A stretch of 64,000 bases of DNA from assembly GCA_006384855.1 (NCBI GenBank), contig VCJN01003171.1, positions 124,001 to 188,000 on the forward strand. Reading direction: 5' to 3'. A program made the position numbers and the translations under genes. This DNA is from Tetraselmis striata. Taxonomy: Eukaryota; Chlorophyta; Chlorodendrophyceae; Chlorodendrales; Chlorodendraceae. Below, piece after piece: positions 10,822 to 22,231 of the stretch. The notes under the pieces are model-generated. The model had not been told where the DNA came from, did no database searches, and saw only the letters and a list, made by a program, of their open reading frames with translations. How positions within the stretch are numbered: position 1 is the first letter of the stretch; every line of letters starts with the position of its first letter.

Positions 10822-12501
10822 CATCGGCCACCGGTGGTACCAGCAGAAGAAAGAAGTAGAAGCTCCGGGGCGGTCATTCTCGGGGGGAATCGCGCCGCCG
10901 CCGTTCAGATATGAAAGAACACACAGTGCGGTGTTGTGCTGGCAGCAGCCGAGAGCGAAAAAGTCGACAAGCCGACAGCGAAGAGTCTAATAAGAAGTAT
11001 GGATCGCTGTCGGCCGGGCCAGACAGTCGCTAGAATACATTACCAAGATATCAATAGCATGAGTAGAGCCTGTCCGCCGGCATGTGCTGAGGCACACCCG
11101 CCACTGACGCCGCAGGAAGCTCATAATCACGAGCTGGGGACCAGTGCTGCCACAGCGTGCCACGCGCTTACCTTCCGGGATGACAGCACCCATCCTTGTA
11201 ACAATAGAATACTTGTAAACTGATGTGTGTTGCTTCAAGAGAAGTCCTGTCGAGCAACAACAATAGTGACCTGAGGGTGGGCCGAACCTGCAGCATCACC
11301 ATCACCATCATTATTATTATTATTTCTGTCATAATTTGTGATATGTATATACTTGTTTCTGGTATCTCCTGGTATCTGGTGATAGATTTATGGTCTCCGG
11401 CGCGAGAGCGCGCGCGGAGGAGCTTGGCGCGGACGACGACCAGTATCATCACAGCGAGCAGCGCATATAGTATATAGCTTCCATACATGTCGTACACATT
11501 TCCATAAAAGCCTGGTTTGAGGTGCGCTGCTCGTAGAGCCGCATGAACTGCGGATGGCATCGACTACCACGCGACAATATAGAGTCTAGCTAACGCGCGC
11601 TATATCACAGTATTTTCCCAAGCCGTACGATTCTGAGCAACAGACACAAACACACGCACAGCCTCAATGTTGCAACGTAAAATGGGCATGTCAGTTGAAT
11701 CCGCGAACCCCAGCATACTTATGTGGACGAGGGTGGGTGTAGTACTAATTACACAAGGGTATAATACTAATAGTAATATCAGATACACGGCGTTTCCTTA
11801 TTATACAAAAAAACATAGCAATAATTCACAGGCGGTGGCAATGCCATTGATGAACGATGATTCAACATGGGAATATGGAATCAAAGTGCACAAGGCAGGC
11901 GGAATGTGATGCTGGGTGTCTTGTGGTCATCTTGCAATAATGATAAGCGGCGCACTGTCCTTTCTCCAGCACCCACTTTCGATGTCATGTGTAACGGAAA
12001 ACCACCACATATCATTGAATTGGTGCGTCGGGCCATCATCATATACCTCTAATAAAATGCCATTCTCGTTTTGATGAATAGCTCTACCCTGAGGGGCATT
12101 ATTTTCATCCTAATACGGATCCAATCTAGCCGACATTGTACAGAATATATGCAGCTTTATTGTATACTATCGTTGCCCGCCTGACATACCGTTGACATGG
12201 AAACCTTGCCGTGCTGAAGGAATGCATTCAGACCATTACAAACAACAATGTTTATTCCTGTGAATATTTGCTTACATTCTAGGCAACTCAGCTAGCAGGA
12301 TGCACTCACACAGACTTTCGTTGCAGAAAGGGCATGAATCCAGGGCCGAGCAGTAGAGCACCCCAATCATTGAAGCGTTAGCGACCCTGTGGTGTTACCA
12401 AACCATTCCCTCGTGATCCCTTCAGAAAACTAAATGTGATTAAGACCCGCCCTGCGTTGGCGTACACAGGCTACCTAGTGGTGCAAGGCCCAAACGGGTG
12501 G
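10822..12501. other. Convergent intergenic region between CTC1 and the oxidoreductase gene
   Basis: About 1.7 kb with 3' ends of both genes. TGTAA lies at 11198 and 11214 on the plus strand and, for the minus-strand gene, its complement at 12236 and 12272. No further gene is supported; open frames are short and lack family features. Confidence 0.5.
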
Positions 12502-15312
12502 CTACCACATGAATGTCTCCGCAGACAGCATGATATTGTACTCTTCGGAGATGGCACGCAGAGCTTTTGTCACCGGCTCGCATTGTCCGCAGTACATGAT
12601 GCCCCAGGTGCCAAGCACTGCGGGCTCCAGGCTCAGCACGTAGTCCCGCGCACAGGCGTTTGCCTTGTGCACAAGAAACCCTGGCTGTTGCGCGGCCATC
12701 ATCGTGATGGACTCCTCAAGGCTGGCGCGCTGAGTGGCTGACTCCAGCTCCTGGGTGGTGGGGTTGGCCGACGCCCGCCTCTGCTTGATCACTTTGCCCC
12801 CCTCTTGCACGCCGACGATCATCTGAGTGGGGCTCCTCTTTGCCGGCATCAAGCAGTCCTCCTCGCCCTCGATGCCACCAGCACCTGCCCCTCCCTCGTC
12901 GCACTCCGACAGCCGAGCAAGGCCGCTGCGGCACCTGCTGCCGTCCGCTCCCTTGGCACCGGTCTGAAACCACACGCTGCCGCCTACCATAACTTCGCCA
13001 GGCAGTTTTGTCACCGCGTTTGCAAACTCATCGCAGCTGTCGCGAACTTTAAGCTGTGCGTGGCGGGCACCCCTAGCGGTGCCAGTTGCTTGTGAAAAGC
13101 TGTGCATCGCTATGTCGAGGGACTCCCGCGCCTTGACGCCGCGATCCGATAACTCCTGGGCGCCGAGCATCAGCACATGCACAATGCTGATTATCAGCAT
13201 TGCCGGTGAGCGGCATGACACCCCATGCTTGACAGGACGATCGCAATGTGAGCTGTCAGGCTTCCTGGCAAATGGGTAGAGCCGTGATGGTGACGGCGCG
13301 AGCTAAACATGATGGGGATCAAGCATCAAGGTGTGCGCAACACGCACCAGAAGAGGCAGCTGTTCCCTGGACCCCCGCTGGCCTTCCTTGGTCTCCACAT
13401 GGCGAGTTGGGTTGACGAGCTCCGACAGGGAGTACCCCCGCCGCTGTGCCTCGCGGTTGAGCGCCTTCAGTTTTGCCGCGCTGGTCATGTCTTCCCCATC
13501 AGCCAGCCTCCCGGCCAGGCTCGCCAGCTCCAGCCGCACCTCATTCTCTCGTGTGTGCTGCTCAGGCAGCCCTGCCCCACTCTCGATGCCGTAGACGATG
13601 TTGGGGATGGCAACGTGGAGATTGGGTCGCCGGTGGAGTATCATGGTGTTGGGCCTCATGTCGGTCGTCACGGCGGGGTTCAGCGGCTCTTTCCCTGTAT
13701 AGTACAGCAACCATGTCGAGTGCGGTCAGTGCGCACCAGGTGGCCGGCTGGCGTGAGACGCGGGTGTTCGATGGGGAAGAGCATGGCCCAGGCGCAGCGG
13801 CAGCTGGTGCGCACAGGCCGGATGCCTGGCTCGCACCTGTGTAGTAGATGAGGTTCCACGCGTCCTCGTCCAGCTCGCGGCGCTCGAGGTAAAACTCCAG
13901 CATGGCCGGGTCTCGAACGACCCAGATGAGGTTCACGCGCCGCGAGGCCTTTTGGTTGCTGATGACCGATAGCGCGGGGGTGATGCCAATGCCCGTCGCT
14001 ACGAGAATCTGGTTGTCGTACATGATTGCGGAGTTGAAGGGGCTAGAAAATGGGCCCTGAATCCACGCGGGGCGGACAGTGTTGCGTTGGAGAGCAGTGT
14101 GCACCGCCGTCGTCCAGTCTCCGGTCTTCAGCATGAACATCTAAGAAAAAAAATTATCGGCAGGGCAGGTGAGCGACTGGGTGAGTGCTGGCGTAAGCAG
14201 GTGTTGCTTCGGGGCATAGGGGTACGTTGGATGCTGCGACGAGACGCGACGAGAGCGCTGCCGCCTACCTGCCGCTTTGACGGTTCGGTTGGTACCTCGT
14301 ACAGGGAGAACGCGTGCCACTGCGTGCGGTCGACCCAGGGGAGACAGACGTTGGCGTAGCCACCTTGCATGGTAGCGCTCCGCCGCTGGAAGTCTATCGA
14401 CACATCCATGGTGATTTGGACGCCGCTGGAGAGGACGTGGAAGGTCGTCGTCGGGACTTTCTCGGTCATGCAGATGAGGACGTTCAGGGAGTCCAGCACG
14501 TACAGGCACACGCACGAGCCCATGACATATGGCAGGTAGCCGCCGTTGGGGAAAGCGGATGTCGGGACGTGGTAGCAGAGCGCCACCGCCATCGGCACGA
14601 ACAAAAAGTGCAGCAGCTTGCGGCGCTCGTACTTGAGGTTCCGGAAGTACATCATGGGGAAGGCGATGAGCGCGACGCACGCGACGGCGACGAGGCCGGT
14701 CGCGCCGCAGGTGGTGGTCCACAGCAGGGATAGCAAGCCACCGCTGCCCCACCGCACGAGGTGGAAGCTCATGTGGAGCCAGACGTCGAAAGCGATGTAC
14801 TGGCCGCAATACGCGTGGACGGCGTGGCAGTCGTTGAAGGTGAACATGCCGATGGGGGTGCGATCAAGCGCCGCGCCGAGCGCCTTGCACTTGGAGAAGA
14901 AGACGAAGACAAGGACAGGGAATATGGAGAACGCGCTCGCCCTCGAGACGGCCAGGCTGGCCAGCTCCAGCGCGGTCCGGGCGACAACCGGGCGGAGGTC
15001 GCCCGTGGGCGTCGTAATCAAGCCGCGCTCGGTGTATGTCGGGTGCAGCGGATCGATTATGGTGTGGGTCGAGGTGTCCAGCAGGCCCAGCGGCGGCGGG
15101 CTGAAGCTGACCACCAGGCCGAAAACGCCGCAGAGCAGCTGCGCGAGCTTCAGCTGCCAGAAGCGCAGCAGGGTGCAGCGTGCCGCTTGCCAGCGAGACG
15201 GGGGCCCCTTGACGCTGCTGAGCCGAGCGCTCGTCTTGGGCGAGCGCGTGCTGACTTCCTCCAAAATTCCGCCGTTGGCTCTGTCGTCAGGTGACGCCGC
15301 TGTAGCCGCCAT
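12502..15312 (-). CDS. Ferric reductase / NADPH oxidase-type flavocytochrome, four exons
   Basis: Exons 15312-14269, 14140-13837, 13694-13348 and 13155-12502 join in phase to 782 aa. The N-terminal membrane domain has the bis-haem histidine pairs H166/H180 (spacing 14) and H235/H248 (spacing 13), as in the ferric reductase/NOX superfamily. HAFS (333-336) sits at the FAD-binding HPF(T/S) position, ATGIGITP (396-403) is the NAD(P)H-binding GxGxTP motif, and the C-terminus has YCGQ and ends in ETFMW, like NOX and FRE proteins. It should move electrons from cytosolic NAD(P)H through FAD and two haems across a membrane, reducing oxygen or ferric iron; which one cannot be decided. The part between the nucleotide motif and the C-terminus is long and includes Gly/Glu-rich low complexity. 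No EF-hands are seen. The exon 3 donor and exon 4 acceptor are the least certain. A 13-bp inverted repeat lies 133-172 bp upstream. Confidence 0.85.
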
Positions 15313-15444
15313 GCCGCTGGGCTAGCCGAGGACGCGCCCCGCAGCGACTTGATGCTATTTGGTGTCGCGCACGGCGGCGCCAGGCCACCGGTCAGTTGCA
15401 CCTCCACAATTGGTCCGTCGAGCAGAACCGCTTGTGCGGCGGGG

Positions 15445-15484
15445 TATAAGACGAGACTGAACGGAGTGTCGGTCTCGTCTTATA
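15445..15484. promoter_or_regulatory. Perfect 13-bp inverted repeat upstream of the oxidoreductase gene
   Basis: TATAAGACGAGAC (15445-15457) and its exact complement GTCTCGTCTTATA (15472-15484) flank a 14-nt loop, with partial extension of the arms on both sides. It lies about 130-170 bp before the ATG on the minus strand, so it may be a promoter element for a dimeric factor or an RNA hairpin in a long 5' UTR. Confidence 0.45.
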
Positions 15485-15954
15485 TCGCGTCCCGCCGACG
15501 ACGCCCCTTAAAGCATAGCATGGCTGGCTAGCAGTGGGGTACAGGTACGTGTACACTGCGCTGCGATATGTAGCGACAAAGGATTACGCCATGACACCAG
15601 TTCGCTGCGTCCTGCTTGAGCGTTCGCTACGGCGGGCGGTAGTTAGCGACTGTAATACGATATCGTTACGTACAGGAAAAAAATACCGTATCAGTGTATT
15701 ATACGTATATGTATAGATGTATGATATGTATATGCATACACATGGCATTTAAATAAACGTCCGTGAATATGAAAATTGTAGACGCTTCGCCACTTAGAGA
15801 AAAGGAGGCTTGGCCCTGATCCCTGTCTATGATTCATCTATTCGCATATTTATTGTTATATACTATATATACGGGTGGTAGTCGTAAATAGATTTCGTAG
15901 ATTTCGTACATGAATCGCTAAAGTTCCTGATACTTTTTTTCGCCCAGGGGACAG

Positions 15955-16050
15955 GACTGGCACCAGTGAAACCCTTGCAGCGTCTCTACGACGGCCGTTT
16001 AGGCAGCGCGATCCAGTTCCGGAAAGCCCTGGGTAGTCGATGCTCCGTAA
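15955..16050 (+). repeat. Dispersed repeat, copy 1 (related to 29785-29880)
   Basis: The stretch containing CAGTGAAACCCTTGCAGC and, further on, AAGCCCTGGGTA matches 29785-29880 in the same orientation with scattered differences. Probably a fragment of an old mobile element. Confidence 0.6.
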
Positions 16051-16319
16051 TAGTCAACTTATACATATTGCCGATTCGGCAATTTGGCGCAGTTTGCTTT
16101 TTAGGGTTTTTCGGGTTTTTGCGATACGGCGACAACCTCATTCCCGGTGTATTGGCGTGTTGGTTAAGCTAATGTTCTTCGATGAGGTGGGGCCGGGAAG
16201 CTAGTGTTGGCGCGCTATTGGTTAAGCCAAAGTTCGAGCACGAAATTACTATCTTTTAATGCGGTAACTAACCTGTGGAATTGATGTTGTTGCAAACATA
16301 CTAACTAGGTGCAACAAGG

Positions 16320-17720
16320 ACCATGTCGACAGAGCCGTACGTCGATATGAGCGCGTGCAAGAGCAACATTTGGAGAGGGTCATGCAGGAGTCAGAGGCAT
16401 TTCCTCGAATTGGCCTTGCAATAATCCCGCCAATACAGAGACCTCTTTGTTTGCGAGATCGACGGCATGGGTCAAGACAAGAGCCGTCTTCCGCATCTTG
16501 TGCCATGGGACAAGGGTGTGGAGAAGAGCCCCATGCGCATGCAATGTCATCTGTCATGCGTCAAGTAGTACAACGGGAGCTAGCCGGATTATATGTACTA
16601 CCTTTTCGACTGCTTCCCTGCTCATATTAATAGTAGCAACACCGTCACCGACATGTACAAGACTGTCAAGAAGGAGATCGAGAGGCGTGGCGAGGCATTT
16701 ACGCACTGTATGGTTCCACCTCGACAACACTTGCCGTGAAGAACGAGTAGGTCATGTGCTTTTGCCAATGGCTCGTGCACATATGCGCAAAGAAGTCCGT
16801 CTCTCGTTCCTTCCAGCAGGGTAAGCCACCCCCCCCCCCCCGACCCACCCACCCACCCGGCTCCCAAACTACACACTATGTCGTTAATAAGACAGTACAA
16901 AACAGTCAACGTGTACATGATGAGTCGTCAAGTGGGTGCTTACTTACTATATTGCACGACACAATGTCCAGCCACACCTACCCACGATGAGCGCGTGGAC
17001 CACGTCTTCTCAAAATTCTCCGTGTGGCTTGATGACCACGCCGCATTCACCAAGGCTCAGCTTTTGCAGAGCTTCATCAAGCTTTCACACAGACATGCAA
17101 CTTCATAGAGCTTGAGGGAGCACTCGACATCAAGATTTGGCTTGGCAACTGTCTTCCAAGAAAAGGTCATGTGTTGAACACGGTGACTTGTAACACGTTC
17201 GTCATCATGCAGTCGGAGCCGGTGGTCGGAGGTGTACGCAGCGCTATGTTTTTTAGTCATTAGTCCGATACCCGGAGCATGTTCCCGAGTTCATTCTTCG
17301 CGGCGTCCCCGAGGGCGCTCCGGCGTACCTTGCGTCTCACCCCCCTCTACCACTTCAAGGCTGACCCGGCCAAGGCTTTTCGTTGTGATGGAGATGAAAG
17401 AGATTTGGAACGTTGCAGACATGTGGCACTTCTCCTCGGATGAGAGGCGAGGATGGGAGGAGGAATTTGCTTCGCTATGTGAATTGGATATCATGGATCG
17501 CTCTTTTTTCCAAGCGTTTTGGCCCGAGTCTACCACTACGGAGCTTGACAACTGGCTAGCCGCCTTGATACCGGCAGAGATCCCGACTACGCCGACTATC
17601 CCACGTTTTGGACATGTTGACAATATGACGATAGTGGTGCGGTACGTATCCCACGTTTTGTAGGGGACGTGGGGCGGGGGAAGGGGGCAAGTATGCGACA
17701 GATGGCTATAGTGCACGTGC
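16320..17720 (+). pseudogene. Broken DUF7869-type gene
   Basis: Fragments in several plus-strand frames line up with the DUF7869 family: RDLFVCEIDGMGQDKSRLPH and VPWDKGVEKSP (about 16440-16540), then YNGS and DYMYYLFDCFP with in-frame TAG codons, then HLDNTCREE (about 16715-16745), SHTYP in place of the GHTH motif (about 16970), and DERVDHVFSKFSVWLDDHAA (about 16985-17045), followed by KIWLGNC, HFKADPAKAF and PRFVGDVGRGKG. Multiple stops and frame changes show it is dead. The family is common in repeat-rich protist genomes, but its activity is not known to me. Assignment is by pattern recall. Confidence 0.6.
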
Positions 17721-18730
17721 CGTTTAGACAAATGAGTGCGATTTGAGCATTGTAACTATTAGACACGTCATGTATTTATCCTCGCACGCCTGCCCCACAA
17801 TCATACGCCGTCATTAACAATGAAATGATGGGGTGGCGCGTGTCCAAACAACGGACATTCCTTGCGTCCGTGCAGCGCAAATCCCAATTTTGCACGTTTT
17901 GAGCGGACAAACAAGCGCACAATAAGGTTGAGTGCAATTCTCATTTCAAAACATGCGTTTTAAGAATTTCTTGCAAAATTGCTCAACGGACAAACTACTA
18001 TCACAAGTGAACAACCAAATATTTGATGTTTTGAACTACTGTCCGAAGCATTAGAGTCTATTAGTGACGGAATCTCAAACAATGTTTGATCACCGTCTAA
18101 AACACTGCCATCAAAATACCCGGCACTGACCACGAAAGGTCCGCCCTACCCGTTTGGGCGTCGGCCCATCCGGGCAATGCGAGTTGGGGCAAGCCTTACC
18201 CCGCGGAGCAAAGCATTTTGGGAGTCGTGCGATACAAGTGCAACAAAAAAGGCAATGTGAGGGAGGGCCCGACGCCATATATAGCTGGAAAGTTTTTCCA
18301 TTCCCAATAAAATCCAGGGCGCCGTGAAGGGAGGGAGGGACCCCGCCCAAAGTTAAGGCAGTTAGGTCCTCAAGTGTTGACGCAATAACGTTACTCCTAA
18401 TAAAATCTCTAACTCTGGAACTAACAACCCCAAGTTATGACGGCGGTGATTCCCCCGCCCACCGCGGGCCCTCAACCAACATATTTCGATAGTTTCAGAT
18501 TCACTTCTGCCACATGCACGACAGTGTTCGGAACCGCTCAGGCATGGCATGAATCCAAGGCAATTTGCGGGCAGTGGGAAATACTCGGGTGCGTAATTGT
18601 ATCATAATGTGCAGCCCGGCCACAACCCCCGCGGGGGCTACACCCGCACCGTGCTGTGGCAACGGCGGGTTTATTAACGCATAAGACGCATGGACATATA
18701 TATACACCCCATGTTACAGTACGGGCTAAC
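17721..18730. other. Gene-free interval
   Basis: About 1 kb with no supported gene, RNA or recognisable element. Composition is mixed and the open frames are short. Confidence 0.5.
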
Positions 18731-18741
18731 GTTGCCGATGA

Positions 18742-20785
18742 AATAAATTGAAATTGAAATTGAAATTTGTTACAACGTCTAGTCTGCTGCATCCACTCGC
18801 TCAGACTGAGTTGCTCCTAGGGCATGCTATCTCTAACCACAGCGGGGAGCACGAAGTGTTATCACAGCTCAAGCTACCGGCCATCCTCCAATGTTTCCTA
18901 GCCCCTCCTCCTTCCAGTGGGCTATAGCTAAGACAGCAGCGCCCCCCTGCTGTCCCTACCTAAGTCTGACCCCTCCCATCCCGAGCTCAGCAGGCACGCT
19001 AAGGCAGCCAGAGGCGTCCCGCCTGCTGCTACTGAGGTGTGATGGGGGAGGGGAGCCAACCGGAATAGCTATATGGTGCTCAGTATTTATGTACCGCTGA
19101 GCCGGCTAGCTTGGGGGGGTGGGGGGCTACAATGCCCTCCATTTCTCAAATATACATATTTTATTTCTTTTTGGCACAGTATACTGCGTTTAATGGCATG
19201 ATGACTTCGTCTCGTGCCTGTACCGGTACCAAGCCCGCGGGTCGGGCGATACACTGTTTGTAACACTTGCGGGGAATAGTGCGGTAAATTCGAAAAATGC
19301 ATTCCGGGCATACCGGCTAGAAACGTCCGTAGTTCTTGGATGGCGGCGCTGATAGTCTCGGGCGTGCTTCCAGCTTGGGTTGGGTGCCTTGCCTGCGGAG
19401 CATCCGCATACCATCCACCTGCGGCTGCAAGGGGGCCGTCCGGCGCGGGGGGCGGCGGGGGCGATGAGCCTCTGCCGCGAGCTGGGCCAGGCGGGACGTC
19501 TGGGCTGGCGTGCTAGATGTGGGGGTATGCTCGAGGGGTTGGTGGCCTCCGAGGCCTCTCTTGTCACGGTGGGGGCTTGGGCTGCGGCCGGTGGAGCCGG
19601 CTTTGGGTGCGGCGCTGGATCGACGCTTGTCGCCGGCTGCTCGACTGCCGGTGGCGAGTCGCTCGTCGCTGTCCATCTCCGTGGCTTGAGGGGCTGCCGC
19701 GGCCGGGTCGTGGGCCATTTGTAGCTGGATAATTGGTGGTTGCTGGAGCTCTTGGGGGAGCTGGCCGTGGTGCATCGCCGACTGGTCGGCCGTATGTGGT
19801 GCCGGATGGTGAGCTGTCGCGATCTTGGGGGTCTTGGGGGGTTCGGTTCTGCCGCTGCGCGGCGCATCGATGGTGGCGCCGACCTCGGCCGCCTGGTCTT
19901 CCTCGGGTCTGTTGATATTCTTGTTGGTTGTTGAGGTAGTCTCCCGCGGAGCCTGCTCTTCACGCCGCGGGGGGCGCTGGCCGTCAGTTAGCCTGGGGCG
20001 GGCAGCCGGTGGAAGTCGGGTGCTTGCGATTTGTTCCGCACGGATGGCGGTTCGGATCTTGGGAGGTTGGGTCGCACGGTTGCGGGTCGCCGGATTGTCG
20101 AATAGCAGGGCGACTTGCGTGGCACAGTCGGTATCAAGGGAAAGATCGATTGGGGGCTGGCGGGACTGGCGGCTCGAAACGCGGAGGGGGCTGCGGACAG
20201 CGGGTGGGAGGCGGGTGTATGTGAAGTTTTTCGCGGCAATGTTTGCTAAGTTCTTGGGGGGTACGACTCTCCCGCTGCGCGGCGCGTCGATGGTGGCGCC
20301 GACCTCGGCCGCCTGGTGTTCCTCGGGTCTGTTGATGTTCATGTTGGCTGTTGTGGTAGTCTCATGTGGAGCCTGCTCTTCACGTCTCTGTGGGCGCTGG
20401 CCGGCAGTTGGCTTGGGGCGGGCAACAAGTGGAAGTCTGGTGCCTGCGATTTGTTCCGCAGCGATGGCGGTTCGGATCTTAGGGTGTTGGGTCTTGCCGC
20501 CGCGCGGCGCATCGAGAGCGGCGCCGACCACGGTCTTCTGTTGCTCCTCGGGTCTGTTGATCTCCATGGTGGCGGTAGTGATGATTTCCTGTGGAGCCTG
20601 CTCTTCACGCCTCTGTGGGCGCTGGCCGTCAGTTGGCATGGTGGTGGGTCGTCCGGTCGTCGGGCGCTCCCCCGTTTCACAGGAGTACACTATCATCACC
20701 AGTAGAGCCGCGCCGGCTCGCCCGGATTTAGTACATAAGCAGTACTTCGCCCGGTGTTAAGGGCCGGCGGGAAAGTGAGAAGTCT
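18742..20785 (-). mobile_element. Retroposon copy A, simple-repeat tail, 11-bp target duplication
   Basis: A 2.04-kb unit on the minus strand whose sequence recurs at 37376-39517. Its 3' end (18742 side) finishes in repeated ATTTCA units, as in many non-LTR retrotransposons. It is flanked by a perfect 11-bp direct repeat GTTGCCGATGA at 18731-18741 and 20786-20796. It contains one long intact ORF (19317-20699), an 86-bp leader and a 575-bp trailer. No reverse transcriptase is present, so it probably depends on an enzyme from elsewhere or is a full-looking but truncated LINE. Confidence 0.8.
19317..20699 (-). CDS. Uncharacterised 460-aa disordered repeat protein of retroposon A
   Basis: The ORF starts [20 protein letters not shown] and ends KNYGRF, 460 aa. 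It is rich in Pro, Ala, Arg, Gln, Glu and Thr and predicted by eye to be largely disordered. A module of roughly 75-90 residues (containing [31 protein letters not shown], and [12 protein letters not shown]) occurs three times in diverged form. A short hydrophobic-containing block [19 protein letters not shown] lies between modules. No zinc knuckle, RT, endonuclease or membrane segment is seen. The C-terminal third is basic. It could be an ORF1-like nucleic-acid-binding protein, but this is only inference. The paralogue at 38058-39419 keeps the same start and end. Confidence 0.6.
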   Translation of the reverse strand: MMIVYSCETGERPTTGRPTTMPTDGQRPQRREEQAPQEIITTATMEINRPEEQQKTVVGAALDAPRGGKTQHPKIRTAIAAEQIAGTRLPLVARPKPTAGQRPQRREEQAPHETTTTANMNINRPEEHQAAEVGATIDAPRSGRVVPPKNLANIAAKNFTYTRLPPAVRSPLRVSSRQSRQPPIDLSLDTDCATQVALLFDNPATRNRATQPPKIRTAIRAEQIASTRLPPAARPRLTDGQRPPRREEQAPRETTSTTNKNINRPEEDQAAEVGATIDAPRSGRTEPPKTPKIATAHHPAPHTADQSAMHHGQLPQELQQPPIIQLQMAHDPAAAAPQATEMDSDERLATGSRAAGDKRRSSAAPKAGSTGRSPSPHRDKRGLGGHQPLEHTPTSSTPAQTSRLAQLAAEAHRPRRPPRRTAPLQPQVDGMRMLRRQGTQPKLEARPRLSAPPSKNYGRF

Positions 20786-20796
20786 GTTGCCGATGA

Positions 20797-21640
20797 TTCG
20801 TAACGCGCCCACACCGATGCCTAGTTTAGCGGCATATCGCGCGCGGCTAGTGACCTCCGCTCAAGTGGAATAATGGGCGCCCCTCAGCTAGCTAGCCCTA
20901 CCTCCGCCCTAGCTAGTCGATCTAAGTACCGCACAGTCCCCCGACGTCCACGTGGGTAGGGCGCGCCCGACTTGGCTGATCTATAAAATTGGTTATACAT
21001 GCATTTAAGTCGGATACTTTCAGGAACGCTCGAGCCCGTGCCGCAGCGGCCGTAGCCTTTATGGGCGCTATATACAATTCCCGCATCATCGGCGCAGTGG
21101 CCACCCCGGGGGAGTTTTACCCTTCCCATTAAGGCACCGCAAGTACTGATTGAGTACGGTTTGAAATTCATTTCAGCCGCTAGTTCTATCTATTCCCCGT
21201 ACTTCACAGCAGTAAGTTAGAACTGGTACTATACAACACTATACATACACTATACACTCTAGACTGACACACGCACATTAATAGGGATTATGTTCCATCC
21301 ACCCACTAGTACTGAATTGAGCGCCTCAATGGCGCGTTTACCCTTCTGAACCCGGTCGTCTACTATTGGCCGCAAACTAGATGTTCTACCCCATCGAATA
21401 TGTCGTTAATCCAGCGAAGCGTCGATTTTTCGGCGGTGAGCTTTATTGCCTTACGGGTATACGTATATAGAGCAGCGGATCGGGCCTATAGGTGCATGAC
21501 CAAAGCGCTTATCTACTGGCATGTACTACTAAGTACTATAACCCACCCACCCACCCGCCCGCCCACGGTCCTTAATTACACAGCCGTCCGATTACGATCT
21601 CACGGCTGGGAGGTACTGGTGTGAATTACAAAAAGGGCAG
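20797..21640. other. Gene-free interval
   Basis: No supported gene. A short run of CCCACC/CCGCC repeats lies near 21540. Open frames are below 100 residues without family features. Confidence 0.45.
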
Positions 21641-22217
21641 TTCCCTGTAGAACTGCTGGTACTGCTACTGGTACTCGCTACTCGCTGCTGGTATTAATGG
21701 AAAAAAAACTCTGGTAGGGACTACTTCAAAGCGTAATGGTACTCGCTACTCGCTGCTGGTACTGCTGGTACTGGTGTGAATTACAAAAGGGCAGTTCCCT
21801 GTAGAACTGCTGGTACTGGTGTGAATTACAAAAAGGGCAGTTCCCCAGAATTAGAAAATCAACACAGCAAGCCGCCTAAAAGCGGCCCGCATCCCGCATA
21901 AGGCGGGATGGATGAGTGATGCGCACACGGTTCAGAGTCCGGGCCACGCGAGCACGTGTGTGTGTAGGTGATCCTCGGACGTGCTGTGCAGCTTCAGCAA
22001 CGGGATGGGAGACGAATCTGCGCCGTCTGATGAGGCAGCGAGCACGCTCTCGAGCGGCCACCAAGCTCAGGACCCCGAGGAAATCTCTTGCGAGCAAGGC
22101 CTCCTGGTGAGCCCGGGTGATGCACCGAGTGCCCCGCGATGAGAGGGCACCCCGGTCCGCAGCCAAGCATGCGATACCACGCACTGTGCGGTACCAGGTA
22201 CAGGTACTCGCTATTCG
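21640..22217 (-). mobile_element. 3' fragment(s) of the RT element also present at 40.5-44 kb, plus local repeats
   Basis: The segment 21870-22170 matches 40550-40860 (same orientation), including shared AGGATGGATG, GTTCAGAGTC and AGGACCCCGAGGAAATCTCT blocks. Before it, the tail-like sequence TGGTGTGAATTACAAAA followed by GGGCAGT occurs three times (about 21620, 21772 and 21817), and GCTGGTACT-type short repeats fill the gaps. 21686-21716 is an empty copy of the target used by the next two insertions. Confidence 0.65.
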
Positions 22218-22231
22218 CTGCTGGTATTAAT

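Noticed and set aside
19380..20760. Plus-strand ORFs (up to 311 aa) opposite the retroposon ORF
   Set aside because: Antisense shadows; the minus-strand frame is longer, shares start and stop with its paralogue and agrees with tail orientation.
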